Below are positions 37,992 through 59,900 of a stretch of 64,000 nucleotides of DNA, in pieces (within the stretch, counting starts at the first letter, position 1; each line of letters begins with the position of its first letter). This DNA is from Scatophagus argus (taxonomy: Eukaryota; Chordata; Actinopteri; Scatophagidae): the NCBI RefSeq assembly GCF_020382885.2, contig NC_058501.1:8122001-8186000 (forward strand), read 5' to 3'. The notes under the pieces are model-generated. The model had not been told where the DNA came from, did not search any database, and saw nothing but the letters and a program-made list of their open reading frames with translations. The position numbers were made by a program, and so were the translations under genes.

Positions 37992-38282
37992 AATCTACTA
38001 GTTGCAGTTGTTTTGTGGCAAATGGAATATAAAACAACACTTTGTGAAGATGTACATATGCCACTGAAATAATCATGATTTTTAGGATATCAGACTATGA
38101 CTGAAACTCTATATTCAGTCAGAATTGAAACTGCAAACGGAGGTGAGCCAGGTGAGCCAGGTGAGCTTCACAGACTTAATGTGGATGCCATCCTGGACGC
38201 TGCTGGTACTTTCATAATGGATCTTACCTTTCAGAAAGAGTGTGATCAGCAGCCAGCCGCTCTGTGCAGCTCGTCCACCCAT
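33601..38282 (-). CDS. Siglec/CD22-like receptor C without the sialic-acid arginine, 403 residues
   Basis: Eight exons (minus): 38228-38282, 37719-37861, 37412-37476, 37085-37290, 35546-35809, 34837-35148, 34196-34298, 33601-33664 (1212 nt, in frame). Signal peptide about 1-22; V-set about 24-152 spread over three exons; C2 domain 153-241 (one exon); C2 domain from YSPRNTTISF (one exon); helix LLIGGTVIVLLAIIAIVAF; tail RRRKSSRHRSYVLTETTARES. It keeps the family motifs FPCSYDYP and NCSLRISDVRQSDSGTYVF. Tyr135 stands where siglecs have the ligand-binding arginine, so sialic-acid binding is unlikely. The V-set has an unusual insert (NCNKNKEEGG) and extra cysteines (WCLEDSRC). The tail has one tyrosine but no ITIM, and the helix has no charge. 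Its start faces hepsin head-to-head. Confidence 0.87.
33772..34100 (+). mobile_element. Internally deleted Tc1-like transposon fragment
   Basis: Begins with TATGGACAAAAGTTCAGACA, a typical Tc1-like terminal sequence. It jumps to the region encoding the C-terminal part of a DDE transposase, including the end of the catalytic domain (CCTCAACCCCATTGAACACC, then TTTGGGATGAACTGGAA). The frame is broken. It lacks about 115 bp present in the copy at 49490. It lies in the last intron of receptor C. Confidence 0.75.
34511..34736 (-). mobile_element. tRNA-derived SINE, minus orientation, 12-bp target duplication
   Basis: Body 34523-34724. On the minus strand the head reads CCTGTAGCTCAGTTGGTAGA (A-box region), then GGTTCAGCTCC (B-box-like). 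The body follows with GCTGCATGTCATCCCC and ends in a poly-C run (G12 on the plus strand). Duplications TACTATTAGCAA lie at 34511-34522 and 34725-34736. It lies in intron 6 of receptor C. The degenerate second half of the tRNA-like head rules out a functional tRNA. Confidence 0.85.
36681..36711. repeat. Perfect 13-bp hairpin in receptor C intron 4
   Basis: GACAAACCATAAG (36681-36693), loop AAGAA, then CTTATGGTTTGTC (36699-36711). The surrounding 35810-37084 is intron with no other recognisable feature. Confidence 0.8.
37961..37992. repeat. (AC)n(AT)n tract
   Basis: About ten AC units followed by AT units, in intron 1 of receptor C. Confidence 0.9.
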
Positions 38283-39250
38283 CTTCAGCTCTTCCTGCTG
38301 TGGCTGTTGATTGTCTTATTGTCTGTCACCTCCTTTGGCTTCACCTCCTCACCCCTCAGTAATCCTCGTCTACCGCTTTGCCCTCTTCTACTCTTCAGTC
38401 AGTGATGTGCGTGTTTCCCGTCTTCCACAGCAAACATTTATAGATTGTCATACTTCCCCTTTACTTCACTTTACATCAAGGAACTGGGGTGGTGACTCTG
38501 CTTTCGTGTCAGCAAAGGCTACTGTACATGAAAATGAGTGCACAGTATATGCGTGGATGGTGGTGATGGTGTGTGTGTGTGTGGGGGGCACTGTGTGTTT
38601 GCTGACTCAGTTGCACCAGCAGGAATATGAGGGAGCATCACACACGCTGTGAGCGATATAACAGAACTATAACTGACATCCTAAAATCAGTTCAAGTCGC
38701 CGTTAAACTTGTGCATCGTTGTGGCGCTTGTAGAACAGGGTGTTCACCTGGCAGCAGGTGTGCAGGGTCAGGCGGCCTCTCAGAGCGCTCTCGTGCCCCG
38801 TTTGTCCACTCAGAGACGTGTTGCTGACGTCACTGGTGCCCCCCTCGTCTGCTCGGCTGACCGCGCACAGGACGACCACGCAAACCGACAAACCTCGGAT
38901 AAACTTTCACTAACTTTGGCTCAGTTGGTCCAGTCCTCCAAATGTTTTTCTCTGTTCTGTTAGAAGCGGGCGCCGGTGGTTTCGGTTGAGAGAAACGTTC
39001 GCTGAAAACTTTGTTACCGTTTTTTTCTTCTTTCTTTGGGGTCAGTAACCTGTGAAGAGAGCAAAAAAAAAAAAAAAAAAAGAAGGATTTACTGAAAGCT
39101 GGGATTTATCTGTGCTGTCGTTTAAACAGTCTTGTCGCCTGTCTTCGAGGGAGAAATTTTGTGCTATTTCTTTCTTTACCAAGCGGACGAAAAATCATAT
39201 TTGTCGCTTGAGGAGAAGGCCAGAGCTCCACCTGCGGTAAGAAAAGACAG
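38283..39250 (+). promoter_or_regulatory. Shared upstream region of receptor C and hepsin with non-coding hepsin exon 1
   Basis: The start codon of receptor C (38282, minus) faces the hepsin 5' region (plus). 38690-39020 has raised CpG (for example GACCGCGCACAGGACGACC and GAAGCGGGCGCCGG). The stretch ends with the strong donor GACAG|GTGAGT (exon end 39250), which I take as the hepsin first exon. No TATA box was identified, and the start sites are not resolved. Confidence 0.5.
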
Positions 39251-39783
39251 GTGAGTCACTTTCTGAAAGGGGACTTGAAGTTTATTTCAAGCCTGCAGTT
39301 TTATGCAAAATCTTAGCTTGTAGTCTAATTTTAGTGTCATAAAATTACAGGCTGTAGGCGTCCTAAGTAGTAATTAATAGTTAATTGAAATGAAACGTTT
39401 ATAAGTACTGTAAAGTAGACCATTTGTAGGCTACAAATGTTTAATATTTCATCTGTACTTTGTAGGGCTTTTGAACATTGTTATTCATACAGGAGATACA
39501 ACTTAAGCCTCATGTAACCCTTTATAAGGTGAAAATACTGATGAACTGCCTGTAATAATGCGTTTGTACTCCCAGTGGTCCCACATGACTTCATGTTCTC
39601 CTGTTGGCACGACAGTTAAAACTGTGGTGATGGTTTGCAGCAGCAGGTTAGTTAGTGTGCAGAATAATTTCTCATTTTCCATCTCAGAAGTAATTTGTTA
39701 CACAATAAGAACTTCTTAGTGGACCTGGCTATCTGGAGGGTTGGGCCCTTTACTGGGTAGGAGCTGAGCGTAGATGTAGGCCC

Positions 39784-39785
<2 letters not shown>

Positions 39786-39849
<64 letters not shown>

Positions 39850-39855
39850 AAGAGA
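39786..39855. repeat. (GT)n(GA)n compound microsatellite
   Basis: About 24 GT units followed by GA units, in the hepsin 5' UTR intron. Confidence 0.9.
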
Positions 39856-40208
39856 ACTGTTCTGAAACAAACATGTGATGTAACTTACCCGTACTTTAGA
39901 GTGTATCAGAAATCTAAGCAACATTATTGGTGTGTGAGTGTGAGCAAGTGTAGAGTTCTGAAGTAGGATCCATTTTATGTAATACATTTTTTTTAAACTT
40001 TTTTAAATGTCTGTAAAAACTTATTCACTACAATATAGCTTTTGTCTGATCCTTAATATTATGTCACCAGGCACTGCCAAGGGCTTAGATCGCCTTCCTT
40101 GAGGAGTCAAGGAGGAAAGGAAGGAAGGAGACAGATCGTTGTCTATTGTTGGCCTCTGCTTCCTAGCGTGTACATATGTATGCTGAAAAAGTCGTGACAG
40201 AGGGGAAG

Positions 40209-50665
<10,457 letters not shown>

Positions 50666-53600
50666 GATCCATGCTCACATGTTTCAGCTGTTTGTCCTAT
50701 TAGATGAGAAAGACCTCACAGATGTGAGCAGGGACTGTTTGACAGGGGAACAAAAGGCTGTGATTTCCCCCTGATGTCACGGTTCGAGATTCTCCTTCTT
50801 ACCTAAAACTTGTTAGTGAGGATTTAACCACTTCCTGAACCTTCTCACATTGTTGAATGTCGACCAATACCAGGGTTTTAAACTCTGAACAAAGAGTTAC
50901 TGAAGTTCAATAACTTACTGTTATTATGAAGTTAAATATTGATAAACAGGAAAAACTGATATAATATTTGAATCACTATATTGGATTTTTGGATCCGGCT
51001 TTGTAAAATATAAAAAGATTATATTTCTGAGATGATGTTATTTTTCTTCTCTTGTATTTTTTTTGTTTTTAGCTACATACTACTGTCACCAGAAATTATG
51101 TTAGAAATAACCATTATAACTTATGAGCCAAACAAAAATAAATTCATTTTAAATTGAAAGGCTCAGGTTCATCTTAGGCATTTTTCAAGGATTCATAAAA
51201 GAAGTGCGGGAGTTCTTTAGTGCCAGACGTCTGTAGTCAGTGTGCAGGGCAACAAGCCATGTCAGTAGTTTGATCTGAAACGTCAGTAATCTGTTATTCT
51301 ATTAACATTAAAACATTCTCCGGTGAGCTTTATTTTGTAAAATTACAGCACGCATCAAACTCTTCTCATTAAATGCTTACTTTAGTGAAACCTGTCATGT
51401 CTTTTTATATGCAATAGCCTGAGTTTTGGACAAAAAAAATTATTCATACGTATTCTGTCTTTATTCTCACGTGAGCTGATGAAGAGGATGGTCATATTGA
51501 AATCAGTATTTTGTTTTTGTCTTGTAAATATCAGTCAGTGTCTTGTTGTAGATGTTTATTTGAGGCACGTCACAAATGAGCCACAAATCTTAAAGCCAGG
51601 AGTGCAATAACAACCGTGATCATCTTCTCAGAAAATATCTTTCAGTGCAGCACATGATTCTCAAATTTCAAATACTAATGACTTCTCATCACATTTACTG
51701 GAATGAATGTGTAGCATTAAATACTAAAATTTCCCTTCTTGCTTGTACAGTAACATTTTCCATAAACCACAAAAATATATTTTAACAAATCTGTTTCAGA
51801 TCACAGTGGCATCAGGATACGAAGCGTTTCCCAGACTGCAGGACAATGTACTCACACAATGAAAAATAGTGTTTTTTCATTACATTTATGCATAAAAATG
51901 ATTTTTTTTAAGGGCAATGGAGATCATCTTGATTAAAACTCTCAATACTTTAATGGACTGTAAAAAGGAAGAAGATAGATATCCCTGAATGTGTATCCCA
52001 CACCCGGCCTAATACAGGACGGGATGTGAACACAACACTGATTGTTAGCTTTGGACTAAACTTGTCCGACTTCCCACCAGTTCACTTTCTGAAAGAGAAT
52101 TAATGTATGTACATTTATAGCACTTTTGGTGTGTAGTCGAGAAATAAATATTGTAAAATGTGAATTGTTGCACTGAGTATTGTATTGAAATAAAGCATTA
52201 ATTAAAAACAACTTGCCCTCAGCCTTTGTATTATAATATCACATGTATTTGTCCACATCTTAAGTGTTAACTGGACAGACTGCAGTCATGAAAGGTTACA
52301 CTGTAGTGTACAGCATCCCGAACACAACAGAGAGAAATAAGGACAGAAATATTCTCTCAATATACTGACTGGAGTACAGTCCACTGAAATATTTTGTCGT
52401 GACTTGCTTGTTTCAGTGTCTGAGTTACAGAAGCCACTGATTCTCAAATGTGTAGCTAAAATAGCACCATCCACTGGTCTTGCATTTGTAATTGCAACGC
52501 ATGAAACAGTTAATAAATAGCTAAATAAGTAGTTTGAAAAGATTTTTGTGAAACTAACTTGTTGCAGTCATTTTATTTTCATCATAAATGATAATATTTC
52601 ACTAGCAGTAGTACATTAGAAAAACAAAAACAAGAGAAAAAGAGAACATGTATACAATTCAAATGACTATTGTGCAAAGGACTGAACAGAAAGAAAACTA
52701 TGTGCAACTTGATTTTTTCATAACACGTCTTTATTTCCACCATTTCTGTTAGCAATGCTTGTTAAACACCGTCAAGGCTTCAACAGAACAGGATTTATTG
52801 TGAGTCACTTTTGCTGAAATACAAGAAGTTTGAAGAGCGTAAGTTTGGTTGATTCAACTGAAACAATTTGTACTCGGCTTCTGTGAAAGAAAGTCAAAAT
52901 CTCATTTTATTTCTGGTCTCAAATCATCCAAAAACCATTTACTGACTCCCTCTTATCTCAACACTGTTGTAATTTGTTCATGCTATCAAATGTTTGTGAG
53001 TGCAACATACATTTAAGCTATGGTTTGTTCTGTGTAATTGCTTGTTTTATTTTCTTTAGTGTAGCAACCCACAACATTTAACTAGCAATGAAAACAGTTC
53101 TGAATATTGTTGAGTACTGTGTGAAAATTCATATCAAATATTGTATATTGTTTATAGATGTTTTTCCACTAATATTGCTTTTGTAATGGAGACAATGGTG
53201 CTTGAATACAAATAATAATAACTTTTTAGTGGTCAGAGGATACAAATGATGCTGTAACAAAATCATACTGTGTCATCTACACCTAGGCCCTACTTGGTTG
53301 GGAATTTCAGTGTCAACTATCAACTAAAATGCAGCAGCAGATATCGATAAAAGCATTTCCTTTTTATCAGGCAGCACACTGTGGGAAGAAGCTTAGAAAA
53401 AAAAGGGAAAACACTTGCATCACAGTCAGGACCAGGACAACATGTCCCTATGTCCACAGTATTCCAAAACATGTCCTTATGCGGGGAAGAATCCATAACA
53501 ACCTGTCTGACCCAGAACAGTGTAAGGCATCGTCAGAGCTCACAGGGAGTCGTTTCCTGTCCTCTCTGGGTGGATGGTGGTGAAGTGATTGGTTTACATG

Positions 53601-53960
53601 AGGAAGGCTGATGTGTTCAACTGAAAAATAGCAAAAGCAGAAACATGAATACAATTTGGAGCGAGCAGAAAACAACCAGAGATCTCAAGTAGCTTGTTAA
53701 GCTCAGCTAGTTTAAATCTCTTCATAAAACTGACTTAAATCTTATGGCTTTTTCTTAACTGATGGTAGTTGTTATAATAGATTTATTCAATTGCTCTTGT
53801 TTATATCTGGTTCTGGATTGAATTTACATTTACTGTATGTTTTAATTGTAAAGTACCCTGTAACTTTGCATTTGGAAGGTACACTGTATATAAAGTTAAA
53901 AAACTGTACCTCTTAGGTTTGTAGTTGTCATACCTGAGTTTTCTGTCTTTGTCTTCCTGG
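50666..53960. other. 3' UTR of hepsin and convergent spacer to receptor A
   Basis: Hepsin (plus) and receptor A (minus) end toward each other here. The left part holds the hepsin 3' UTR and the right part the receptor A 3' UTR. AATAAA-type signals occur at 51137 and 52189. No coding exon or clear mobile element was seen. Confidence 0.5.
51137..51142 (+). terminator. Candidate polyadenylation signal for hepsin
   Basis: AATAAA lies 470 nt after the hepsin stop codon. A second AATAAA at 52189-52194 is an alternative. Confidence 0.4.
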
Positions 53961-56900
53961 TCAGTGGCGAGGTTGGTGCAATAGAGTGTAAACAACTTTA
54001 GAGGAATCCTTTGGCTTCTTATCACCACCCAGTGGCAGATTGTGGACCTGCACCTGTTCTGCACTGAACCAACATCAACAACAAACAGAAAGCGTATGAG
54101 TTCATTTGGACATCTGACTCTGATCAAATCAGAATCACTGAAATGTTTAAAACTGCCAAAACTGGGATGAGAAATTTATTGTCTTCTCATAAACAGAAGA
54201 AGATGTTGGATATCACAAAAGACTGACAAGGACAAAGTAGAGACAAGGATAGTGAAGTGCAGGGAAAGTGATGATGGGAAGATGAAGAATAAAGCAAGGA
54301 GGACAATGTAGTTGTAAAATAAAATCTGTAGCATACAAGACATTAGACAGTAGTTGCTGCGGTCAACAGCCCTGTAGGGAGATGGTGTGGATGGGATACA
54401 GAAAGTGACAGTATGTAAGCAGAAAAACAGACAGAGAAAAGGAAAAGAGAAAGTGACAAAAGTTGGAGGGAGGAGGTGTGTACTTGGACAGCTTGGAGTA
54501 GTGGACAGTGATGTAGTTGGAGGCGGCACTGCGACTTTCAACTTCTGTGACTGGTGGAGCATCCTTGAGAGGAACAATGGCAGGGTGGGAGCTGTCACTC
54601 AACTCCTCTGGCTCCTCCTGCACACACGAGCGCACGCGCACATACACACACACACACATATTAATAGATAATTAGAGGATAATCGATCATTTATAATACA
54701 TTGCCCTCTTTAAAGATTTTCAAATTGTGAAATTGTGTACTGAATTGCGTACCAGTATGTCAGACATCTTGCCCTTTCTCACTGGAAAGGTCTGTTGTGC
54801 TGACTCATAGAACATGGTGTCAGCTGTCACTGACGGGCGCTGGGGTCACACACATATGCAGACACACACACACAGACACACACACACACACACACACACA
54901 CAGAGACACAAAAGAATAAAACTGAAGGTCATTTTTGATGACAAAATTGGCACATCATTGAAACTACAAGACAAACAAAAACTGAAGATGTTGAGTCATT
55001 TAAAGACAACTTAAAAGAACAGAGAAATAAACACTGTACCTTGTTTGCTACCTCTCCTGACTCCATGTCTACTCTGTGCATGTTCTTGCTATGAAGAGAA
55101 ATGGACAATATGATTAAAAAAGCAAAAAGATAAAAAGCATATAAATAAACCATAAGACTTCAACATCCTGCAAAAAAAGTATTGGATAAGCTGATGTTGA
55201 ACTCTGAAACAGGACAGGATTATTGTGTGTTCCTCATAAAAGCAATACATAAACATTTCATTTATTATGTGGAACAGTGGGGAAATACTCAGTGTAGCAG
55301 TGAGTAAATAACACTGTGTCACCTGATCATAATGGCCACTGTGAGAGTGATGAGTCCAGCTGATACGCCCACTGCTGATGCCAAGGCAATGACCTTAAGA
55401 CGACCTGTCAGTGGGAGGATGATAAAGATTGTCTGCATGACTAGAAACAAGAAGAAGGGATCTGGAGCAAGGGTTAACATGAGATGAATAAAAATAGAAA
55501 TGCAGCAAACCAAAAAAGAACAACAGACAAAAATAGAATGAGAGAAAGTGAGGAATGGGGAAAGAGCCGTGCATCATCTTGCAGGCGTCTAGACTTAAGA
55601 CTTGTGTTTCCAGTTCTGACTTCCAAATCTAACTCCACTTCTTCAGCTGTCTAGACTCAAATAGTAGTTTTCCACAACACCTCATCACCCCTTCCTCTCC
55701 CCCTCATAGCGAGAGGGCTTTACATGACTCACCATGACTCATAGAAAAACAGTCAGAAACCATGAGACCATACACAAAGAAGCCTGAAGTTCAGACCTCA
55801 TGCTGCGATAGTGACAGGGGAGGTTTCATCACTCAGCAGTTCAATCACACAGAAACCTATCCAAACATCCCTCGTGATATAATCTCAGAGACGCTCTTTT
55901 TTTGGATCACTGTAGGGGATAATCAGAAACATAGATGTAAAAATATGGCAGGGGTGTTTCACTAAGCTTATCAGTGACACCTCATCTCTTCCATTACACT
56001 TTTAAATGTGACTAAAGGTCACATTTAAAGAGAAAAGAGAAAAGCCATGGTACAACCCACCACAGTAAACACACGGGAGTGTCAGGGACCAGCTGTCAGC
56101 AGAGATGAACCACTGAAGGCCTTCAGATTGAGTGTGAATATAACTCTGACACCCTCACAACTCAGGAAAATCACCACATAAAAATTCCATTGCAATATTC
56201 TTCGTCTCAGACATACTTTCCAGTTTTCTTTCTTCTTAATGGCAGCTGATATCACTTTATTGAATGTATGCTACATTTTATGGTCTACGTAATGTAACTA
56301 TTTTAGTGGAAAAAAAACCTCTCTCCCACTCTTCAGTTGGTGTTTACATCAGTCTTTAGGTTTGCTGGGGGCTCTGTGAGGCTGTAGGATATGTGTGAGT
56401 TATATACTAACAGGTATACCATAAGCTAACAATGACAGTGCTAACATGCTCATGTTTAGCAATTCTAATGTTTACTGTGGTAGTTCAGCATAGTATTTGC
56501 TATTTTGATCTGATGATGATACTAAATAAAAAGTCAAGTTATTACCAAAGTTATTACAAATAGATATTTGTGTACCACACGTCATAGCATGCATCAGGTA
56601 GCTTTTGGTTTCACTCACAACCATAAATGTCAACCTCACGATGGTGCTAGGGGAAAAGTCAAATGATCATCAAAGTCAGTGGGATTCATAGTGTGTACTA
56701 ACAAACAGAAAAAAATTTTCTCGTAAACAGACAAGTAGTGTGAACGGAGTGTCTGTGCATGAATCATTATGTACCTCTGACTCGTACGGTGAGGACAGGA
56801 GAGCTGTGGGCTCCTATTCGGTTCCTGGCCTCACAGTAGTACTGACCGCTCTCTCCAGGGCCAACTTCTGTGAAGGTGAAGACAGGACCGGATTTGGTGC

Positions 56901-59900
56901 CCCATGCTGCACAGAAAGGCAGAAGATCTGCTTACTCTTCCAGAGAGTGTTGGAAGATATAAACCAACAGACAGTCCAGAGGTACACAGAGCATGACACC
57001 TTACTGATCACAAACATTTACCATAGGTTACACAGTTAGGTACTGATGATTTTGTAATGTTAACCTTGAGCGGAACCACATTTTTACGATGCTAACATTG
57101 TAAAGATCCCCCGTCCAGAGTTAAGCGGTGCCACGTGAAGTTGTCCACTGCTGGGTTGGCCTGACTGCTGCAGGTCAAGGTCAAAGGTCGGCCAGCATCC
57201 ACCACACTGGAGGGACGAGCCAGAACTGAAGTGTTTTTAGGAGGATCTGGAAAGAGAGCATGAGAAAGATAGGAGGAGAGAAGAAGGTTTTGTTATGTAA
57301 TTGGTGTTCTGCAGTTTTAATATCACAATAAAACAGGGGTATGAAGAAGGTTAGGGTTGGAGAGACCATGAGCCACCGGCTGTCTGAGGAATCTGAGGAA
57401 AACCCATGGCCAGATCTCATACTGATTACAATATACAGCACGTATTCAATTAAGGTTGGTTTGAGTTTTGTTTTGTTTTTTTTTTGAAAGACAAGTCTTT
57501 CCAGAATAGACACAGGGCAAAGTGAAGAGCAAGCTGAGACCTTAGTCTCAGTGTCAGCTGAGATTGAGAACGACAAATACAGCAAGGAGAGAAACTTTAA
57601 TGGTATTGATTTGAAGTGCAGAGGAGAGGAGAGGAGAGATACTGGAGTATCTGACATATCCTTTCCAGCACTGTGACTGAATAACATGTCCTCAAATAAA
57701 GATCAGTATTTATAACAAACAGACAAACGTCACACAACACACACGAACAACACACCCACTACTTACAAAGGACAGTGAGTGTAAAAACAGGGGAGGTTTG
57801 GGATCCTAACCGGCTCCACGCTGAACAGTAGTACTGACCAGCGTGGTGAGCGCGCACTATGGGGAACGTCAGGTTCTGGAAGGTTCCTTTGGCCAGCACC
57901 TGGTCACCTACGATACGATACCAAGCATACCTACACGAGAGAGGATAGTGAAAATGATAATTAAGATAAAAATGATGGTCTTTATCTTTAATAATTGAAT
58001 TTTATAACACTGGTGAATATCACAATTTAAATGTTGTTTTTTTTCCCCTGCATTGCCCAGTTATTACTTACAGCAGTTAAATTACAGTTAGGAATGTTAA
58101 TGTCTGACTAAAAATAAAATATTAAGAATTTAGCTTTTAAAAAAATGCAAGAGTGATAATAATGACAAAAACAGCAGAAATGTGAAGAATCAAAAAGAAG
58201 AGCATCTTAAACTTAAAGGTCAGAACCAACATCATGTATTACTTAGTAGACTCCATTGATGATAAATTCAGAGATGTATTACCTGTTGGCAGGAGGGTAG
58301 GCATGGCTGATGCAGCTCAGGTTTACATATGAGCCTTCTCTGATGTCACCTTTAGCACTCACCACCACACATGTGTTTTTTGGAGCATCTGAAAAGGCAT
58401 AGAGAGAGGAAAACAGGAGCATCACTGCTCTTACATTTATTTTTTTTATTTGAGGTTCAGGCCATGACACCACTGACCCCTTTAGAAGCTTCTCATAGAA
58501 TGCATTAGGGAGGTCGCACTGGGGCCTGTGTGGCTAATGAAGCCAGCTTATCCAGCAAATCCTCATGCTGATGAGTCACGTCATTTTGATGCATGTTCCA
58601 ACAGTAAAGGAATGAAAGATCAGCACTTTGTATCACTTTCTACTGAATCCAAATGGTGGAGTATTTTCAGTATGACAGAGTTGTTGCCTAATAGGTTCAA
58701 CCCAGACTAGACAGACAGACAGGCAGATTTACACGACAGGACCTGAGATAGAAACACAGATAGACTCATTGTGGGTTCACAAAGGTTTTTCTTTTTTAAA
58801 GTTCTCATCTAAGATTCTGAACTGTGCACATGTTAGATGTTGGACAAAGACACTGTGCATATAATAACAAACAACATAAAATCCAGCAAACGTACAAGTG
58901 ACATTGAGTAGAAGTGGTTTGGAGCGGTCTGTTCCCAATGAGTTACGAGCTACACAGACGTACTCTCCTCTGTCTGTGTATTTGAGGTGAGACAGGCGGA
59001 GCTGAGGCCTGAAACTATCTGGTATGCTGCCAATGTCCAAGTCTGGAGAGCAAACAAAGACACACATGCAGATTAGCACACATATAAATTCGCATTATAT
59101 CATGGAACTTTTCCAAGGCTCCTCCAATTCCAGAGGAAATATCTAAAACGTCATCTTCACTTCACTTCAGTTCAGCTACAGAACAAAATTTACATTACAG
59201 TATGTGTAGCTTTCATCAACCGGTTAGCTCATATCTGCTTCACAGTCAGCGCTGTCCTGTACCTTTGAACCATGCAAAGCTCTCTACAGGTGGAGCTCCG
59301 TCACTAGTGCAGGTCAGGGTGACCGACCCGCCCTCTGACACCTCCCCTGCAGGGAAGACAGTGATGGACGTAGAGTGAGGACCATCTGGAGGGGAAGACA
59401 GTGACAACAGGTTGGGGAGGGGAAAAAAGGATATATGAGGCACAAAATATGAAGACAAATAGAACACAGAATAGGTGTAGTGGAGATAAAATAGTGCAAA
59501 ATATAAATACGCTTGACACTTAACAACTTGATGTAGCCTCTGAAGCATATTTTTGTGAAAATTTTGTGTTTTGGTAGCCTTAGGTGGTTGTATGTACTCA
59601 CGTCCCAGAGCCAAGGAGAGGGACGGTGACTGGACATTCTGTGGCGGGATTGGTCGACAGGTGTACGCTCCAGCATGCTGCTGGTCAAAGCGGTTGATGA
59701 TCATCCACTTCTCATAGGAGCCAAGGTTTAGTCCGTTCCTGAGTACAGATAATCATATCACATCTACTGTGTAACAGACAACATATGTTACTAATACGCC
59801 TGCATGTACTTTGAACAAACCTGTACAATGCAAGGCTCCTTCCTGGTGCAGCACATCCACTGGCCCGGCAGCCTACAAACACAGTCTCTCCAAAGCCAAA

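Noticed and set aside
54753-54830. Receptor A exon 15 starting at nearer AG sites
   Set aside because: Those acceptors give a stop or the wrong phase; only the acceptor before 54839 keeps the frame from exon 14.
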